Positions 47,981 to 60,800 are shown, counted from the stretch's first letter. The stretch is 64,000 bases of DNA from Humulus lupulus (GCF_963169125.1 NC_084801.1:74279696-74343695); one strand, 5' to 3'. The notes: generated from the sequence alone by a model not told the origin. Numbers and translations: made by a program.

Positions 47981-48671
47981 GCTTTTTTTTAATTTTTTCT
48001 TTCTTTTGATTACACGACCCACAGGTCATGATGTAAAGACAATACCTTTTTTGAATTTGCTACATGGGCAGCAAACTTTTCCTATTATCTGAACAGTTAC
48101 ATCCAAGCAGTGATGCTTACAGTGTAAAAGATTGCTTCATGATGCTATAACATTTTTATTTATTATAACATTTTTCCGCATGACCAAACTTAGCATAGTA
48201 CTTTGGCTTGATTTAACAAAATATAAATTTTGAAAAATACTCTAAGTACCTTAGTATGCTTTCACTCATTTTGTTCATGTGTTTACATACCTCATGGTAC
48301 GCTTTGCTATCGATGTGCCTTATATGCCCCCCAAGTGATCAAGGAGCTTTAGGTCCTTGGTCACTTGCCTTGACCATGACCTGTTCGAACATTTCTACTC
48401 GGGTGAAAAAGTAATACTTGTAATACAGCAAAACAACACACGCAATGAACAAATACTTGTAAATATAAATTCACAAAGGTTGGCAAGAATGACTGGCTGC
48501 GCATAGTCCCTTATAATCTTGTATTAAAAATGGACTAAACATGTCTTTACGAGTGATTCTGAAACAGAATCTTACATATACGAGCGATTAGCCATACAGC
48601 GTGGCTAACCCTCTTTGCAAAACTTATAAAAAGTAAAATTTAATACAAGCCAGTCCTTTAAAAAGGATTGT
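47981..48671. other. Spacer between convergent antisense ORF and pol of C
   Basis: About 690 bp of AT-rich sequence without a gene, holding the 3' ends of both transcripts. No tandem repeat like that of D is evident. Confidence 0.6.
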
Positions 48672-49387
48672 TCACTGATAATACTTGCGCATGTGTTCTC
48701 CATTCCAATAACGTGGAACAAGATCTCCGTTTAAGCGTGTAAGTTTGTAGGTGCCTGGATGAAGGACTTCTTCAACCTGGTAAGGTTCTTCCTAATTACG
48801 TCCGAGTACTCCAGCACTGGGGTCGCGGGTGTTTAAAAAAACTCGTCGTAGCACCAAGTCACCGACGTTGAATTTTCTTTCTTTAACTTTGGAGTTAAAG
48901 TACCGGGCGACTTTTTGCTGGTAAGCAGCAACTCGGAGTTGGGCCTTCTCCCTTATCTCGTCAATTGAGTCTAGGGACTCCATCATTAGTTGGTTGTTCT
49001 TGTCCTAGTCGTACGTTATACGTCGATGTGATGGGGGGTCTAGCTCGACAGGTAACATAGCCTCATATCCGTAAGCTAGGGAAAATGGGGTATGACCTGT
49101 CGCTGTTCGGTGAGATGTTCTATACGACCAGAGGACTTCAGGCAGCTGCTCTGGCCATGCTCCTTTAGCATCTTCAAGCCTCTTCATCAGCGTATCTTTA
49201 AGAGTTTTATTCACAGCTTCGACCTGCCCGTTTGCTTGGGGATGCGCAACTGAAGAAAAGCTTTTAATAATTCCATGCCTTTCGTAGAAGTCGGTGAATA
49301 AGTCACTGTCAAATTGGGTTCCGTTGTCTGAAACTATCTTTCTGGGCAAACCATACCGGCAAACAATGTTCTTGATGACAAAGTCGA
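48672..49387 (-). pseudogene. Element C integrase, C-terminal part
   Basis: Below the solo LTR the integrase resumes: LPRKIVSDNGTQFDSDLF (second catalytic Asp), HPQANGQVEAVNKTLK (catalytic Glu), a DPPSHRR region, the C-terminal ARYFNSKVKERKFNVGDLVL and terminal EHMRKYYQ with a natural TGA at 48672. TAG stops are at 49005 (YDQDKNNQ expected) and 48792 (Trp in D at the same place). There is no chromodomain, as usual for Tat. Confidence 0.88.
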
Positions 49388-51685
49388 TGTAACGACCTAA
49401 ATTTGCTAATAAGGCTTAAGAGCCTTGATTAGTGTGCCTGGAGGGCATAATGGGATTTATGTGTGATTTTCATGAGTAAATGCGTGATTATGATTTAAAG
49501 CATGTTATATGACTAATTGAACATTCGAGATGCATGACTATGTGGTTAGTATGCATGTTAGGTGAAATAAATATGCATGTGCACCCCGTTTGTATGATAG
49601 GGGTAAATTGGTAATTTTAGCCCGCTGAGGGCATATATGTGATAATTGTATTATGTGATTTGTACCACGTGAGTGTGGTGTTTTTATTGTGATGCACGTG
49701 CCGAGACGGTCCTAGAGAGCTAGTTTACTCAAAAGTCACAACGGGATTTTATACCCAGCTCGGGAGGAGCCTAGGGGTACCTTGGGAATTGTTATGGTTA
49801 AATTGAGACTTAGCGGGTAATGGTTATTCGTGATTGAGTAACTTGGGTAACCATTAGTTACTGCTGTGGGTAACAAGTTTAGTTGGAAAATGGTAGAATT
49901 GAAATATAAGTGAAAAGACTAGAGTGCCCTTGATGACTTACTTAGGAAAGGATTATTTGGACGGGTAACATGGTCATTTGGCAGAGGGTTTAGAAAATTT
50001 TCAGCTGGGATTATAGGGTACACGGTTTAGGCATTGGCATATATGTTGGTTTTGATAGAAATGGAAGAGAGGAAAAGCTAGAGGGAAAGCTAGGGCAATG
50101 AGAGGAAGAAGAGAAGAAGGGAGCTGAAACTTGAGGAATCTAAGAGGAGGATCAAGGGGTGGGAGGCAATTAATCTTGATCATAAGCCAAGACTTTCTGA
50201 GGTAAGGATTTATCACTTCTTTGTTAAGTTTCTAAGCTTGATTTTTCTCTTAGAATGTCAGTATGAAGATTGAAAGTTGATGTGTGGCCAATGGGTGAAT
50301 TGGGGATTTGATTGTGTGTTTGGGTTGCTTTGATGATGTTTCTGAGTTGTTAGATGGTTTATGTGGGGTTTTGAGTTGATTTTGGGACATGGGTACCTGC
50401 TTGGGATGATTTGGAGTGGTGTTAACTTGGGGAAAACGCAGGGAAAAACCCAGAATTCTGGGTTCGCGAAGGAGCGCCGCGGCCCTGTTCTTGGGCGCCG
50501 CGGTGCGAGGCTGTTTACAGTCAGGGGAACTTTCTGACTTCGCTGGGCGCCGCAGCCCTTGCGGGTAGCGCCGCGGCGCTATGCCTTTTTCAGGATGGGA
50601 AATTTTGCAATTTTGGGCATTTGTCCCGGGGGCTCGGGGGATGTTTCCAATGATTTGTTTTAGGAATTTGGGAGTCCCGAGAGTGTGGAATTGGTTCCGG
50701 GAAGTGATTTTTGAATTGATTAGTATTAAAGGATGTTTTGTACGTGTTGTGACTAGGTCTTTGTGAAGCTCGGGTTAGAGGACCGTGCTTGCAGCTTTAG
50801 TGCATCAGGAAGCTCGGAATACAGGTAAGAAAACTGTAGCACCCGAGAATAGGGCATGGGCCCATAGTGTTATTGCAGGGCATGGCCCTAGATTATATTA
50901 TGTGCTAATGTATAACCTTAAGTGAATTATTATATGTGTGAATGGTTATTTGGAAATGTATTATATGTGTGATTATAGTGCAATGAACGGCTAAGGCCGA
51001 GAGTGGCAAGGCCGAGAACGGCAATGGAGCCGAGAACGGTGAAAGGTCGAGAACGGCAGTGGGGCCGGTAGTAACACTTAGCACATGGGATGCTTATGGT
51101 CAAGGTAGGACCCAGTGGATACGTGTGATATCCCTACGGTGAGGACCGAGACCCCAGGCTGTGGTAAGGCTTCTGGGGCGGCATGGCCGTGTTTGCTTAG
51201 TCTAATGGTTGACCTGTTTATCTGTGGACTATCTGATATGATTAACTATATAATTTGCATATGTTATGTACTGCATGAGTTTTCTTGCTGGGCTTCGGCT
51301 CACGGGTGCTCTGTGTTGCAGGTAAGGGCATAGATTAAGTCAACCAACCATGAGTACGGAGAGCGTGAAGCGACGCGTACATGTTTGGCCTGCCCGACTG
51401 CTTTGGTTGGGAGTTTATTCGAGAAATGGCTGTAATAATCTTTGATTTTTATAACTAATCAACTGTAAACTTATTTCAAGATGTAAAGAGTTTTTAAACC
51501 TTATTTTGGGATCCCAAATGTTTAATACTAGAAGTTTTTAATGAAACGACGCATTTTCAAGGATTACAGCCTTAACTTTTAATTAGTCACACTTTCGTTT
51601 TAAAAAACCTCGGTTAGCGAGTCTTTGCACACTGTTTTGTCTTAAAACTCACTTGGTAACGGCTCTAAGGAAGTAGGGCATTACA
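49388..51685 (+). mobile_element. Tekay solo LTR with target duplication GTCGA
   Basis: A 2298-bp LTR, TGTAACGACCTA to GGGCATTACA, flanked by GTCGA at 49383-49387 and 51686-51690. Removing insert plus one duplication (2303 bp) brings integrase codons ...TKKVLD and FVIKNIV-type sequence back into one frame. No internal retrotransposon sequence remains. The GC block (50470-50580) has four GCCGCGGC-type motifs and a perfect 18-bp palindrome at 50447-50464. Confidence 0.94.
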
Positions 51686-52439
51686 GTCGAGAACTTTCTT
51701 GGTCGTGATGGTAGCGAGCGGCTCAGCTTTGGCCCATTTGGTGAAGTAATCAACTGCCACGACTGCGTACTTTACTCCTCCTTTCCCCGTAGGCAAGGAT
51801 CCAATCAAATCTATCCCCCACACCACAAAAGGCCATAGACTTTGCATCTGTTTCAATTCATTTGGAGCTACTCGTGGAATCTTTGAAAATCTTTGACATT
51901 TATCGCATCTTCGTACAAACTCCATCGAATCCTCGTTCATAGTTGGCCAGAAGTAGCCTTGCCTCAGAATCTTCTTTGCCAAACTCTGCCCCCCAGCGTG
52001 ATCCCCGCAAAAGCCTTCATGCACCTCTTTCATGAGTTCCTTAGCTATTTCCGGTGTAACGCATCTGAGTAGTGGCATTGAATATCCTCTTCGGTACATA
52101 ATACCATCGACCAGTATGTACCTAGCGACTCGCCTTTGTAGAGTTCTGGCTTTGTTTCTATCGGCTGGTAGCACACCGTTCGTCAGATACTCAAAGTAAG
52201 GTGCCATCCACGTATCCTCCATTCGAATCTCCATATTGGTCTCAACCGCTTGTATGCTTGGCTCACTCAGTCTTTCTACTAGCACAATGTTCAAGGTGTC
52301 AGCATCTTTCGCGCTCGCAAGTTTTGCTAAGGCGTCTGCGTTTGAATTTTGATCCCGCGGAATTTGCCGAAGGGTGTACTCTTTGAACTGGGCTAGCAGG
52401 TCCTTTGTTTTATTCAAGTAGGCCACCATTTTTAAGCCT
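51686..52439 (-). pseudogene. Element C integrase, N-terminal part
   Basis: Open frame with the end of RNase H (IPRDQNSNADALAKLASA), then the integrase zinc finger HEGFCGDHAGGQSL ... CDKCQRF (about 52020-51890) and first catalytic Asp in WGIDLIGSLPTGKGGVKYA (about 51830-51775). It breaks off at TTKKVLD, where the solo LTR is inserted. Confidence 0.88.
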
Positions 52440-54290
52440 CGCGCTTGATATTCTCCTAGAACTTGATTCACCACCAGATGTGAATCGATGTAAATATCAA
52501 GCGCCTTTATGCTCAAGTCTTTCGCCATTCTCAATCCAGCGAGGAGTGCTTTGTATTCGGCTTCAATATTTGACGCGGTGAAGTCGAACCTAATAGCACA
52601 GTGAAATCAATGCCCTTCCGGCGTTATCAATATCACTCCCGCTCCAGTGTGGGATTCGTTGGATGACCCATCCGTGAATAACTTCCACGAAGGAGCTTTT
52701 TTCTGAGGCTCAGGCGCTTTAGGCTGTTCGCACTATTCGCTGTCTGGGAGTTCGGTGAACTCTGCAATAAGATCAGCCAAGACTTGTCCTTTTACTGCCG
52801 CTCACGGTGAATAAGTTATATAAAACTGCCCTAGTTTGACTGCCCATTTTAATAATCGTCCAGCCGCTTCTGGTTTTTGGAGGACTTGCCGAAGGGGCTG
52901 GTCAGTTAAAACTGTGATAGGGTGGGATTGAAAGTAGGGGCGTAACTTTCTAGAGGCCAGGATTAAGCAATATGCTAACCTTTCAATTGGTGGATATCTC
53001 AATTCTGCCCCGATCAGTCTCTTGCTGACATAGTAGACTGCTTTTTGTACGCCTTCTTCCTCGCGCACTAGTACCGCGCTAGCAGCAACTTCAGTAATCG
53101 CCAGGTAAATAAACAAAGTTTCTCCTTCGATTGACTTTGATAAGATGGGAGGTTGTGCCATATGGGTTTTCAAGGCTTGGAATGCTTGCTCGTAGTCTCC
53201 TGTCCATTCAAACTTCTTATTTCCCCTAAGTAGATTGAAGAAAGGGACGCACTTGTCTGTTGACTTCGAAATAAATCTACTTAGGGCTGCGATTCTCCCG
53301 GTTAAACTTTGTACATCTTTGATCCTTTCTAGCGATTTCATGTCGATCAAGGCTTTTATCTTGTCGGGGTTGACCTCGATTCCTCCTGAATTTACAATGA
53401 ACCCCAAAAACTTCCCTAATCCAACTCCGAAGGAACATTTCAGGGGATTTAACTGCATTTGGTATTTGTTCAATACATCAAAGCACTCTTGTAAATCCCT
53501 TACATGTCCTTCTGCCTTTTTAGACTTTACCAGCATGTCGTCCACGTATACCTCCATGTTTACTCCGATCAGCTCCTTAAACATGTGGTTGACTAGCTGT
53601 TGGTAAGTCGCACCTGCGTTTTTTAGTCCGAAGGGCATTACTTTGTAACAGTATAGGCCCGTATCGGTCCGAAAGCTGGTGTGATCCTCGTTGGGGGGAT
53701 ACATGCTAATCTGGTTGTAGCCCGAATATGCATCCATGAACGAGAGGATCTCGTCCCATGCAGTTGCATCGACCAGCTGGTCGATTCTTGGGAGTGGGAA
53801 GCAGTCCTTTGGGCAGGCTTTATTGAGGTCTGTAAAATCCACGTAGGTTCGCCATTTTCCGTTCGGCTTGGGAACCAGCACTGGATTGGAGACCCATGAT
53901 GGATAAAATGCCACCCTGATGAACCCATTCTCCTTTAATCTTTCAACTTCTTATTTTAAGGCTCTTGATCTATCCTTATCGAGCAACCTTCTCTTTTGTT
54001 GCACGGGTGGAAAAGTTTTGTCTATATTCAGGACATGGCTGATAACAGCAGGATCTATCCCAGCCATGTCTTTGTGTGACCAGGAAAAAACCTCCTGGTT
54101 CTTTGTGTGACCAGGCAAAAATTCCACCAATGCGTGCTTCGTGGTGGGCTCTAGGTTTTTCCCGACCTTTACTACTCTGGTTGGGTCTTTTTCGTCGAGT
54201 TGGACCTTCTCCAGGTCCTCGACGGGTCCAACGTTTTCTTCAAAATCCCCAAAGCGAGGATCTAGATCTCTATCCTCCCTTTCGGCAACA
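52440..54290 (-). pseudogene. Element C RT and dual RNase H (Tat)
   Basis: RT: FIRVAFYPSWVSNPVLVPKP, FPLPRIDQLVDA, SFMDAYSGYNQI and catalytic VYVDDMLVKS (about 53570-53540). It is followed by a gypsy RNase H in which the first catalytic Asp region reads YLAITEV (no Asp), then a second, archaeal-type RNase H (LFTDGSSNE; NIEAEYKALLAGL; YIDSHLVV) that is the mark of the Tat lineage. Stops: TAA 53951 (expected Gln), TGA 52802, TAG 52733, TGA 52607. Otherwise one frame throughout. Confidence 0.9.
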
Positions 54291-54951
54291 CCCTATTTGG
54301 TGACTCCATCACCGGATTGGGCTTGTGTATCAACCGCCATCTGCAACTTATCTGAGGTAGTGCTCTTCGGCGTTCCGTTCTTCGCCTTTGTGATTGAGGC
54401 TTGTAGCACTCCCTGGCTTCCCTCTGGTTCCCCAACACGCGTCCTACCCCTACGTCTGTCGGGAACTTCATGGCCAAGTGCCACATACAGATGACGGCCT
54501 ATAGATCGACTAGTATAGGCCTCCCAATGACGGCATTGTACGCCGAAGGACAATTGACCACTACAAAAGTGGCGAGTAGTGTCCTTGTTGCAGGCGCTGT
54601 ACCTGTCGTCACTGGTAGTTTAATCAATCTGGCAGGGGCTAGTCCTTCTCCAGAGAAGCCGTATATCGTTTGGTTGCAGGGCTCCAGGTCCTTAACAGAC
54701 AGTTTCATGCGTTCCAGCGAAGACTTATACAGGATATTCACCGAACTTCCTGTATCGACCAACACTCTTTTCACCATCATGTTGGCCATTTGGATGTCCA
54801 CGACCAGCGGATCGAAATGTGGGAACCGAACGTGTTGGGCATCGCCATCAAAGAAGGTTATTTCACCTTCCTCTGACTGAGCCTTTTTTGGTGCACGGTC
54901 CTCCACAGTCATCATCTCGATGTCCTGGTCGTGGCGCAGAGTCTAAGCATA
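54291..54951 (-). pseudogene. Element C protease and linker
   Basis: Retropepsin with VLVDTGSSVNILY (active-site Asp codon at about 54756-54754) and downstream IGRPIL. TAG at 54943 and 54499, a 1-base frameshift near 54405 in the linker to RT, and TAG at 54293. Flanking frames fit a single gag-pol polyprotein before these changes. Confidence 0.85.
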
Positions 54952-57240
54952 TCATTCCCTGGCCTTTCCACTATTTCTCGCGAGGTGCGGGCCTCCACAA
55001 ATAGTTATTAAGGTGCCAGTCACGGGGACCGGCTGTAAGGGTGGCGAGCATTGGCGCGTGGATGCCTGCTCGTTGCTACCCGGAGCTTCTCGTTGGGAAT
55101 TCCCCGAGGCCCGTACGTATCTTCTCAAGTGTCCTTGTCTAATAAGGAACTCGATTTCGTCTTTCAGCTGGTTGCATTCGTTGGTGTCATGTCCGTAGTC
55201 GTTATGGTAACGACAGAACTTGGTAGTGTCCCTCTTCAAAATATCCTTTCGAATGGGGCCAGGTTTTTTATAAGGCACACTAGAGCTTGTGGCCTGATAA
55301 ACCTATCCCCGAGACTCAACGAGGGCAGTATAGTTAGTGAACGGAGGTTCATAACGGTTACCCTTTGCTCGTTTATTGTCGGAGGTGGAAGGCTTGTTAT
55401 ACGGCCGTTTTCCACCATTCTTGCCATTGCCGTTGCCGTTCCCATTGCCTTTGTCGTTGCCGTTAGGTTTGGACCCATTGGCGGCTTTGGCGGGCTCGGC
55501 TGCTTTCTTATCCTTGCCAGAAGGCTTTCCATCGTCAGCAATGGCATCTTTGAGCTTGATGTAACGATCAGCCCAGTCCAAGAATTCCTAGGTAGTTCTT
55601 ACACCTTCCTTTCGAAGTCTTTTCGAGAGAGGAGAGCGACGCCTAACCCCTGCGGTTATGGCCATCATTTTGCCTTCGTCTCCCACCATTTTTGCTCCAG
55701 CTACAGCTCGCATAAAGCGCTGGATGTAGTCTTTCACCGATTCTCCATCCTGCTGGCGAATTTCAACCAGCTGGTTTGCTTCGGTCGGATGCACACGACC
55801 TGCATAGAACTGTCCGTAAAAATCCCTTACGAACATTTCCCAGGAAACTATGCTTACTGGAGGGAACTTAAAAAACCATTCCTGCGCGGCTTCAGAAAGT
55901 GTTGCAGGGAAGATCCTGCACCGAGCGTCTTCAGACACTTTCTGAATATCCATCTATATCTCAAATTTATTGACATGAGATACCGAGTCTCCGTACCCGT
56001 CAAAGTTTGGAAGCGTAGGACTTTTGAACTTGCTTGGAGTTTCTGCATTAGCTATCCTCTGTACGAAAGGAGTGCCTTTCCTCCTATCGTGGTCGATATA
56101 AGATGTCCTTCCCCCGACCAGCTGTTGCACTGCCTGGTTGAGGGCATCTATCTGGGCCTGTACAGCGGCAGGAATTGTTGTAGCCTCTGTTGTTGGGGGG
56201 ACGTTCTCGCCATGCCGCTCACGGTGATCGTTTAGTATGTCTCTCAAATCCTCGTCTTTCCTCCGCTGCTCGCTACCTCCAAGCTGGTTGAAGACATTAT
56301 TTTGCCTGGGCTACCCCCCAGCATCCCGTCTATTGGGTTGGTCATCTTGAAGTACCTGGCTCTCGCCTCTACCTCTTTCTTCATTCCTCCTACCAGCATT
56401 TCCCTTGCCTGAGTCGGCCTCATTATACCCATGGCCATCTCTGAACCTCGATTGGCTATGGTGGGATTGACTGTTCCCTCTATTTCCATCCCTGGCTGAA
56501 ACGTCCCGAGCGTTAGAGGGTGGCCTGCGCTGGTCATTGTGTCCCCGTGCATTATAATGCCGTGGGGGACCCCGGACTACAGAGCCTAACTCTAAGTCCC
56601 TCCTATTACCAGGAGGGTTCTAACCTCTGTTCGGTAGGTTTGGGTCATCGCCCCTACGACGTCTAGGACTACGAGGCTGATGCTCGGCCCTATCATGCCT
56701 CTGCTGTGGGGGATTACCACGACCAGCTTGGGATGGTGGCTGCGCCTCAGGGTCCAGTGGGACATCGTCATGGGGCACCTGAGGCTGTTCGGGCTTTTGC
56801 GGACTCGAAGGCTGGATTGGTGGGCTAGGATTAGCACCCCTCTGGGGTGGCCCATTGACAGGTTGGTCAGGCTGCGAGACAGGTGCGGCCTGATTCCTTG
56901 CCAGTTGCAAGGCTGCCTCGAGGGCTGCCATGGCTTCGCTCTGGCGGCGGTCCATCTCCGCCTGCCTTTCGCTTAATTCCGCACGCTGCCATTCAATCTT
57001 CTGCTGCTGCCGCGTCACAACTTCAGCAGCAGTCTCTTGACTGGCTTTCAGACTAGCCAGCTCTTCCTGCAACGCCCCCAGGGTACTCTTCAGCGTTGCA
57101 TCATCCATATCTTCCTCCTCAAAGTCCAAATGTGGCTCATCCTCCGCCATGCTCACAGGGGGAGGAGGAGGTGGGTTTGACGGCGCAGTGGCAGCTGACT
57201 GTCCAGCTTTCCTTGCAGTTTTCGCCATTGATTTTCTCAA
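54952..57240 (-). pseudogene. Element C gag (Tat)
   Basis: Starts MRKSMAKTARKAG at 57240, only 37 nt after the LTR. An N-terminal Pro-rich and coiled-coil part (57100-56900) is followed by a basic, proline-rich region. The capsid core (LSEAAQEWFFKFPPVSIVSW; MFVRDFYGQFY; about 55900-55800) and a knuckle-like CRYHNDYGHDTNEC (about 55205-55165) follow. TAG stops at 56620, 56311, 55954 and 55588 and TGA at 54952. The reading frame is otherwise constant. A 394-aa plus-strand frame over 55051-56235 is a shadow of this gene. Confidence 0.88.
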
Positions 57241-57276
57241 TAATGATAAATCAAGCTCTCAATGAAAGCACCAGAA
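57241..57276 (-). other. Leader and candidate primer site, element C
   Basis: Minus strand TTCTGGTGCTTTCATTGAG directly after the LTR. The GGTGCTTTCATTGAGAG wording recurs in Tat elements as I remember them; I cannot assign the tRNA. Confidence 0.55.
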
Positions 57277-57871
57277 TGTTGACCCAGATTTTGGTCAACC
57301 GACATGGAGTCAGAATATGCTTGATGTGAATGAATATGTTGACAAGAATCAAATGACGAAAAAGTAATAAGAACACGATATTTTATAGTGGTTCGGCCCC
57401 AGGATCTGGTAATGACCTACGTCCACTTAGACTGTTATTGATATAAGAATCAAAAGAAGTGATCAAAGAACAAGGGTTCAATGATTTTCACTAACCTCTG
57501 AAGAACAATACAATATTCCAAGGGGAATTACTCTAGTCTTAAATAATTCAAAAGACAAAAGTCCCTTCCCTTGAGCTATCTTTTTCTATTTATAGGCTCA
57601 AGGGGGATTACATGATTTAGTTGTCGATATTCTCTCCTAAATAATCGGATATTGAGGATATTGTGTGAGTTAAATTCAGGATCTGCAAAGATCTTTACAG
57701 TAATATTACATTGCATGCGGAACCATCGACCAGACTGGTCACAGGTAAGACTGGGCCGCTTACTGCTTCTAATATGTCTTCTGGTCAACACACTAGCAGA
57801 GCCCTTCCAGGCATCAGCCACGTGTCCAGGGATTACTTGCCACGTCATCAATTCCAATTTTTTGGATAACA
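57277..57871 (-). repeat. 5' LTR of element C
   Basis: 595 bp, same ends as 43912-44506, followed on the right by target duplication CATGT at 57872-57876. Confidence 0.95.
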
Positions 57872-57876
57872 CATGT

Positions 57877-60800
57877 GAATGAATCTTTGGATAATGGTTT
57901 GCATACTGATTGAATGTGGTTAACTACCTGAGTTGAATTTATATGTTGTATCTGTCTATTGGTATGTAGGGAGCATGCTAAAATGTGGATATACGTGGTA
58001 GCAATAAAAGTTGGTCGTTAAATGCATAGAATTTTGGATTAGTGTTTATTATGCTTTATGTGTGCATGATTATTGTGGTTATTTGGACCTGGTTGTGGTT
58101 TGGTTCGGAGTGTGAACCTCGAGGCTAAGGAGTTTAGTCAGTAGTAGTGGATGAATTAAAATTGTTTGCGCCCATAATGGTTAAGTGGACTTGGCACTGT
58201 ATTATAGGGGGTTGCAAATGATAGTCGAGGTTGGAAACCTCCATCTGCCCCTGGAAGTCGCAGCAGATGTTCGCTAGTATGTGAGTAAGCTGAGGGGTTT
58301 AATAGCTGAGACTAGATGGCAGAACAGCAGACTTCTCTGGAACAGGAGCCGCTTTGTATATTTTGAGGGTGATGTTACCAGTGTTGGTTTAATACAAGGA
58401 TATAGATAAATAAGAGCACTAAATGGAAGGCTTAAAAGGCATTATCCTCTGGTTTTGAGGAAAGTTTGGGTTATGTATGGGTTGGCCAATGGATGGGCAA
58501 AGCTAATTCCATACTTTGTTATATGAAGATGAGAGGTCATGACTAAGGGGTTGTGCTAAGTATTTGTGGCAGAAGGATGCCTGGTAATGGTACTCAGACC
58601 GAGATATAGGCATGATGGGTTGAAAAGAACTCAGATGGCGATTTAATAAAAGAGGTTATAAAGATATAGTTTGAATTGCGAAGACTAATAGGCCTATAGG
58701 CTTTATTTGAAATGATAAGGTAATGACAGTGTATGTCAATGAGTTTTGTGAGTTGGGTAATTCATTTTGAAATTGATACAGGTGGGTGTAGTTGGAGATG
58801 ATGACCCATTTAAGGATCAAACTCTGGGATGGTCTGAAGCATCAGGGCTGCTCCAATGTATGAGATCTTAATCTGTATTTAGGAAACAGAGAGGGCCATG
58901 TTATTTGAGATTTGTGGAATGAGGTATAGAGCATGAATGTCATAGGGCAAGAGATGGAAATGACAGTGTTTCAATTGGTGGAATTTATTGAGGACAAATT
59001 CTCGATAATCGAAGCCGAAGAACCCCAGACAGTTTTATGGCTCCTGGTTTTGACAGGAAGGTGTCTGATTTACAACATAGCCGTCAGGATAGTGATGGGA
59101 ACCAGTGAGATTATTTAGTATGCACCTGAGGCAGGAGACGCCACCTAGAAGGATGTCAGGTGAGAGCACGACTCCTACATGGAATGATTTGATATGTTAG
59201 TATGGATTTTCCATGATTGGGGAATGGAAGATTGGAATGCCTTGTTACATTCGAAGCCTAAGACTAGTTTCTTGGAGCTGATCAGTTGACTGGACAATTC
59301 ACATTTGTGGTTATATAACGGGCTAGAAGAGTTCGATGTTGAGAATGTTCCAAGAAAAAAAATTCAGACATAAAGAATATGCCTTAAGGGTACGATGCGA
59401 GAGGCTGAAGATATTAGTATTTGTGGAGGAGGAATTAGAAACTTCTGGAAGAGAAATTAGAATTCAAGTAATAGAGAGGTTCGTGGTCAGAGCAATAGAG
59501 CTCGTCATACGGAAGCCTTGACATGAGTCAGATTGAGAGTTAATTTGTTAAGAGGCAACCATGGATTGTAGGGGATATCATTTGGAGGACTTTAATTGGA
59601 CTCAATGGAAACTAAGACCAATAGGGATTCAGATGTTTATCCAAGGAAGGATTGGGTACACTTCAGGACTCGGCTAGATAGATTCGGTATCAGGGACGTT
59701 ATGGAAGATGGTAATGGTTTGACAGAAAGAATTACTGAAGCAGTCGAAGAAGTTTGACCTCGGGGTTGAACAGACAAAGCATCATATTGTGGGAATTGTT
59801 GGCATTGTTTGTTAAGGATGAAGAGTTTTAATGCCCAGTCACAAGACACGACAATGTCTTCAGGAGGTGATCTATGATGTGGTTATTACCAGCTGAAGAT
59901 CAAGGAAAGAGACATTTCAGGAATTACAACTTGTACCAGGTAGGGTGTGATGAATTGGTAACAAAGGTTCTTAATTGATTCAAGCTTCAGCAACACAGGT
60001 AAGTTTTACAAGCAGAAAATATAAGAACAGTATGGATGAGTCTCCTTCAGGTTTATTGGCAGTTTGTTGGACTACTCTCCAGTTAGAAGTGAAATACGAG
60101 CGACTACTATGCTGATGATGTTAGTACTAAGGAAGTAGGGTCACAGGTAAAGCTCCATGAAGTGTCAGTTTTGTATTGCCAGGGGTATTCAGACAATGCT
60201 ACAAGAAACGAAGGGGATAGGTATGAAGAGATTTGATCTGAAGCCACAGAGATGCTACTGAAAAATGTTGGAAGGATAGGGAGCACAACAAGACTGGTAA
60301 ACCCATCATTTACTACATAAGTATCTTTGCAGGCAACTACAGCAGAGATTAGAAGGACAGTAAAACTTGAAGTTAGACTGAATGGATAGTGTCAGATCAG
60401 AAGTTCAGAAGAAATAGTGAGAATTTATTAGCGCTTGGTGACGTAGGAATATGCGTGTTATGGTTGAATACAGAAGGGTAGCATGAAGGACCTACGTTTT
60501 GATAAAGATATGAAACTGTGAGGGATACATCACAGATTGGGGCACGCCCAGGCTCCGACTGACGAGGGGATGGATCGAGCCTCATAGGAGGTAAAAGAAT
60601 AGGAACATGGTCGATATACATGGAACAATAAGTTGGCAGTGTATGGATAGCGTAAGGTATTTGAGCATTTGTTCATTTGTTAAAAAAAAAAAAGATAACC
60701 TTGAGACCATGAATTAGTGAAATGTAATGGTTGGATGGTTGGTGTTAGAAACCCTCGACTATATGAGGAGAAGATTTAATTGGAGGCTGATCTCTTACTT

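Larger units (their letters stand above)
43912..57871 (-). mobile_element. Element C, complete Tat-type Ty3/gypsy retrotransposon
   Basis: A 13,960-bp element bounded by two 595-bp LTRs and by the duplication CATGT (43907-43911 and 57872-57876). The minus strand carries LTR, leader, gag, protease, RT, dual RNase H, integrase, spacer, polypurine tract and LTR; the plus strand carries an antisense gene near the 3' LTR. A 2298-bp Tekay solo LTR lies in the integrase, leaving about 11.66 kb of its own sequence. The LTRs differ at about 21 of 595 positions with no indel (counted by eye). It is structurally complete, but gag-pol has about 14 stops and one frameshift. Confidence 0.93.

Noticed and set aside
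55051..56235. 394-aa open frame on the plus strand, the longest on that strand in its area
   Set aside because: It lies exactly opposite Tat gag of element C, which has recognisable capsid and knuckle motifs. It has no domain and no splice or promoter context of its own, unlike the antisense ORF at 45347.
60682..60693. Poly-A tail of a LINE or processed pseudogene
   Set aside because: It is a 12-base A run with no target duplication or upstream RT/endonuclease coding sequence.
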